From NCBI GenBank assembly GCA_039188975.1, contig JBCCYT010000037.1, positions 1-31,392 on the forward strand: 31,392 nt of DNA, in the 5' to 3' direction. The notes beneath the pieces were generated by a model. That model searched no databases and was not told where the DNA came from. It was given only the letters and a program-made list of their open reading frames with translations. This DNA comes from UBA11606 sp039188975 (GTDB taxonomy: Bacteria; Actinomycetota; Acidimicrobiia; Acidimicrobiales; Aldehydirespiratoraceae). This document shows positions 29,879 to 31,392 of the stretch, in pieces. The position numbers and the translations under genes were made by a program. How positions within the stretch are numbered: position 1 is the first letter of the stretch; every line of letters begins with the position of its first letter.

Positions 29879-30649
29879 TCAGAGGTCGAGAACCAGCGGT
29901 GCGTGGTCCGACGGCCGCTCGTATGCCCGAGCATCTCGATCGACCCAGATCGTGGCCGCGGTGGCCGCGATCGACGCGGCGCACAGTGCCAGGTCGATCC
30001 GGAGCCCGGCATCCTTTTCGAACTGGCCCGGCCGGTAGTTCCACCAGGTGAACTCGGGCGTCTCGGGGTGGCGGTCGCGAGCGAGGTCAACCAATCCCAG
30101 CTCGAGGAGATGTCGGATTCCGTCTCGTTCGGGGCGCGATGCGTGGGTTCGCCGCCGCCACCGTTTCGGGTCGTAGATGTCGTCGTCGGTCGGGGCCACA
30201 TTGAAGTCGCCGGCGATGATCGATCGGCGGTTCGGTGCGTCGGTGAGCTGGAGCTCGGCTCGCAGCCGCTCGAGCCAGACGAGCTTGTAGAGGTAGTGCG
30301 GGTCGTCGAGTTCTCGTCCATTCGGCACGTACACCGACCACACCCGAACATCTCCGCAGGTGGCGGCGATGAGTCGAGGCTCATCGAACGGTGGTGCCTG
30401 AGGGCCGGTGAAACCCCGCTGCACATCGGTCAGGCCGATCCGGCTGGCGATCGCAACGCCGTTCCAGTGGTTGACTCCGTGATGGGCGATCTCGTAGCCG
30501 GCATCGGTGAACCGGTCGAAGGGAAAGCTCGCATCGCCACACTTGGTCTCTTGGAGCAACAGAACGTCGACGTCCGTGGTCGTTGCCCAGGCCACGGTCT
30601 GCTCGATGCGCGTGCGGATCGAGTTGATGTTCCAGGTCGCAATCCGCAC
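29879..30649 (-). CDS. xth: Exodeoxyribonuclease III (AP endonuclease)
   Basis: A 256-aa DNA-repair nuclease that cuts at abasic sites and trims 3' ends. Motifs are RIATWNINSIRTR with N8, LLLQETKC with E34, the central IIAGDFNVAPTDDDIYDP with catalytic D and N, and the C-terminal SDHAPLVLDL with the catalytic D/H. FTWWNYRPGQFEKDAGLRID is the conserved substrate loop. The GTG at 30649 gives the usual family start (M/V)RIATWN and follows TAGGGT (30658-30663) by eight bases. An ATG at 30670 would add seven residues and is the alternative. It is divergent from pyrE. Confidence 0.93.
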   Translation of the reverse strand: MRIATWNINSIRTRIEQTVAWATTTDVDVLLLQETKCGDASFPFDRFTDAGYEIAHHGVNHWNGVAIASRIGLTDVQRGFTGPQAPPFDEPRLIAATCGDVRVWSVYVPNGRELDDPHYLYKLVWLERLRAELQLTDAPNRRSIIAGDFNVAPTDDDIYDPKRWRRRTHASRPERDGIRHLLELGLVDLARDRHPETPEFTWWNYRPGQFEKDAGLRIDLALCAASIAATAATIWVDRDARAYERPSDHAPLVLDL

Positions 30650-30657
30650 GGCGGACG

Positions 30658-30663
30658 ACCCTA
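30658..30663 (-). promoter_or_regulatory. -10 element TAGGGT before exonuclease III
   Basis: TAGGGT on the minus strand, eight bases before the GTG at 30649 and overlapping the codons of the longer alternative start. Confidence 0.4.
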
Positions 30664-30677
30664 TGTCCATCGCCCGC

Positions 30678-30683
30678 TAGGTT
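30678..30683 (+). promoter_or_regulatory. -10 element TAGGTT, leaderless promoter of pyrE
   Basis: TAGGTT is followed by six bases and the GTG at 30690. It faces away from the exonuclease III promoter 14 bases to the left. Confidence 0.55.
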
Positions 30684-30689
30684 GCACTC

Positions 30690-31358
30690 GTGCAGGAGTA
30701 CAAGCGCGCGTTCATCGACTTCATGGTTCGCTCAGACGTGTTGACGTTCGGTGACTTCACGACGAAGTCGGGTCGCCGGACCCCATTCTTCATCAACACC
30801 GGCCGCTATCGGAATGGAGAGCAGCTGGCCCGCCTTGGCGAGTTCTACGCCGCGGCGATCGACGAAACCTGGCCTGCTGACGTCGACGTGTTGTTCGGTC
30901 CCGCCTACAAGGGCATCCCGCTCGTCGCGACGGCGTCGATCGGTCTCGCGGCCCGCGGTCGAAACGTCGGCTATCTCTTCAATCGAAAGGAAGCGAAGGA
31001 TCACGGCGAGGGGGGTGTGCTCGTCGGTTCGCTGCCGAGCCACGGTGACCGGATTCTGATCGTCGAGGACGTCACGACCGCAGGCACGTCGATCCGAGAA
31101 ACGGTGCCGATGCTGAACGCCCATGCCGATGTCGAGGTTGTCGGGTTGATCGTGTCGGCCGACCGTCAAGAACGAGGCACCGGTGATCTGTCCGGGCTCG
31201 ACCAGGTGGCTCTCGATTTCGACATGCCGACTCGCGCCATCGTGACCCTCAATGACATCGTTGAGCATCTCCATGGTCGCGACATCGATGGAACCGTGGT
31301 GCTTGACGACCCCCTAGTCGAACGTATCCAGGCCTATCGCGAGGAGTACGGCGCATGA
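30690..31358 (+). CDS. pyrE: Orotate phosphoribosyltransferase
   Basis: A 222-aa enzyme joining orotate and PRPP to give orotidine 5'-phosphate in pyrimidine synthesis. The PRPP-binding motif is ILIVEDVTTAGTSIRE (122-137), the flexible catalytic loop is NRKEAKDHGEGG (98-109), and DVLFGPAYKGIPL (67-79) is the conserved active-site strand and helix. KSGRRTPFFINTG at 26-38 closes the orotate pocket. Length matches the bacterial type 1 form. The start is GTG at 30690 with TAGGTT six bases before it. The stop overlaps the ATG of the next gene. Confidence 0.97.
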   Translation: MQEYKRAFIDFMVRSDVLTFGDFTTKSGRRTPFFINTGRYRNGEQLARLGEFYAAAIDETWPADVDVLFGPAYKGIPLVATASIGLAARGRNVGYLFNRKEAKDHGEGGVLVGSLPSHGDRILIVEDVTTAGTSIRETVPMLNAHADVEVVGLIVSADRQERGTGDLSGLDQVALDFDMPTRAIVTLNDIVEHLHGRDIDGTVVLDDPLVERIQAYREEYGA

Positions 31359-31392
31359 GCGAGATCGAGATGGAGATCGCCGCACCTGACGA
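31355..31392 (+). CDS. 5' end of a gene coupled to pyrE (unidentified)
   Basis: An ATG at 31355 overlaps the pyrE stop (ATGA) and reads MSEIEMEIAAPD to the window edge. Twelve codons are too few to assign a function; the overlap implies cotranscription with pyrE. Confidence 0.6.
   Translation, partial: MSEIEMEIAAPD

Noticed and set aside
1..31392. CRISPR arrays, tRNA genes, insertion sequences
   Set aside because: No regularly spaced repeats, tRNA-like arms, transposase motifs or paired terminal repeats were seen on either strand.

Overview
The window is high-GC, tightly packed actinobacterial DNA. F420-type LLM oxidoreductase, heterotetrameric sarcosine oxidase, a CAP plus S-layer-homology exoprotein, a cyclase/NB-ARC/TPR giant and many leaderless TANNNT promoters together suggest an Acidimicrobiia-like organism (Ilumatobacter relatives); that placement is inference, since no rRNA or ribosomal gene is present. 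I found no tRNA, rRNA, CRISPR array or insertion sequence. About 33 coding genes or fragments cover nearly all of it; the only stretch over 300 bases without an intact gene (2387-2896) holds a decayed MarR regulator.

Layout. 1-1700 (minus): a NarL-type two-component pair, followed by a plus-strand FMN-binding PNPOx-like gene (1847-2386) and the MarR remnant. 2897-5196 (minus): the most interesting locus, a three-gene operon of a 77-aa helical leader-type peptide, an OphMA/SonM-like peptide alpha-N-methyltransferase, and a flavin-dependent halogenase-like protein. It reads as a split borosin RiPP pathway with an added flavoenzyme. It has its own sigma70-like promoter and a 20-bp dyad in the leader, and diverges from a large cyclase/ATPase/TPR protein (5321-7942). 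7991-14213 (minus): the sarcosine oxidase operon soxBDAG followed by a glycosyltransferase, with a divergent LysR gene (14283) coupled to a GNAT acetyltransferase.

15673-20031 holds a proline-rich membrane protein, a luciferase-fold (DUF5519-like) protein with a second divergent LysR gene, an F420-type oxidoreductase and a Nudix hydrolase. An MFS exporter (20090-21316) converges on a same-strand block 25515-21298: sterol-desaturase-like hydroxylase, ECF sigma factor, six-helix membrane protein, ABC ATPase and an IPNS-like 2OG oxygenase. The hydroxylase mRNA has a 40-nt hairpin that encloses both its perfect Shine-Dalgarno and its start codon, a candidate RNA thermometer or riboregulator.

The right end has the CAP/SLH exoprotein, a TauD-like dioxygenase coupled to a cytosine-deaminase-like enzyme, a lipoprotein glycerophosphodiesterase, exonuclease III, and pyrE with the first codons of a following gene. 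A recurring architecture, TANNNT placed 6-8 nt before the start codon, decides several starts and shows that leaderless transcription is common here.
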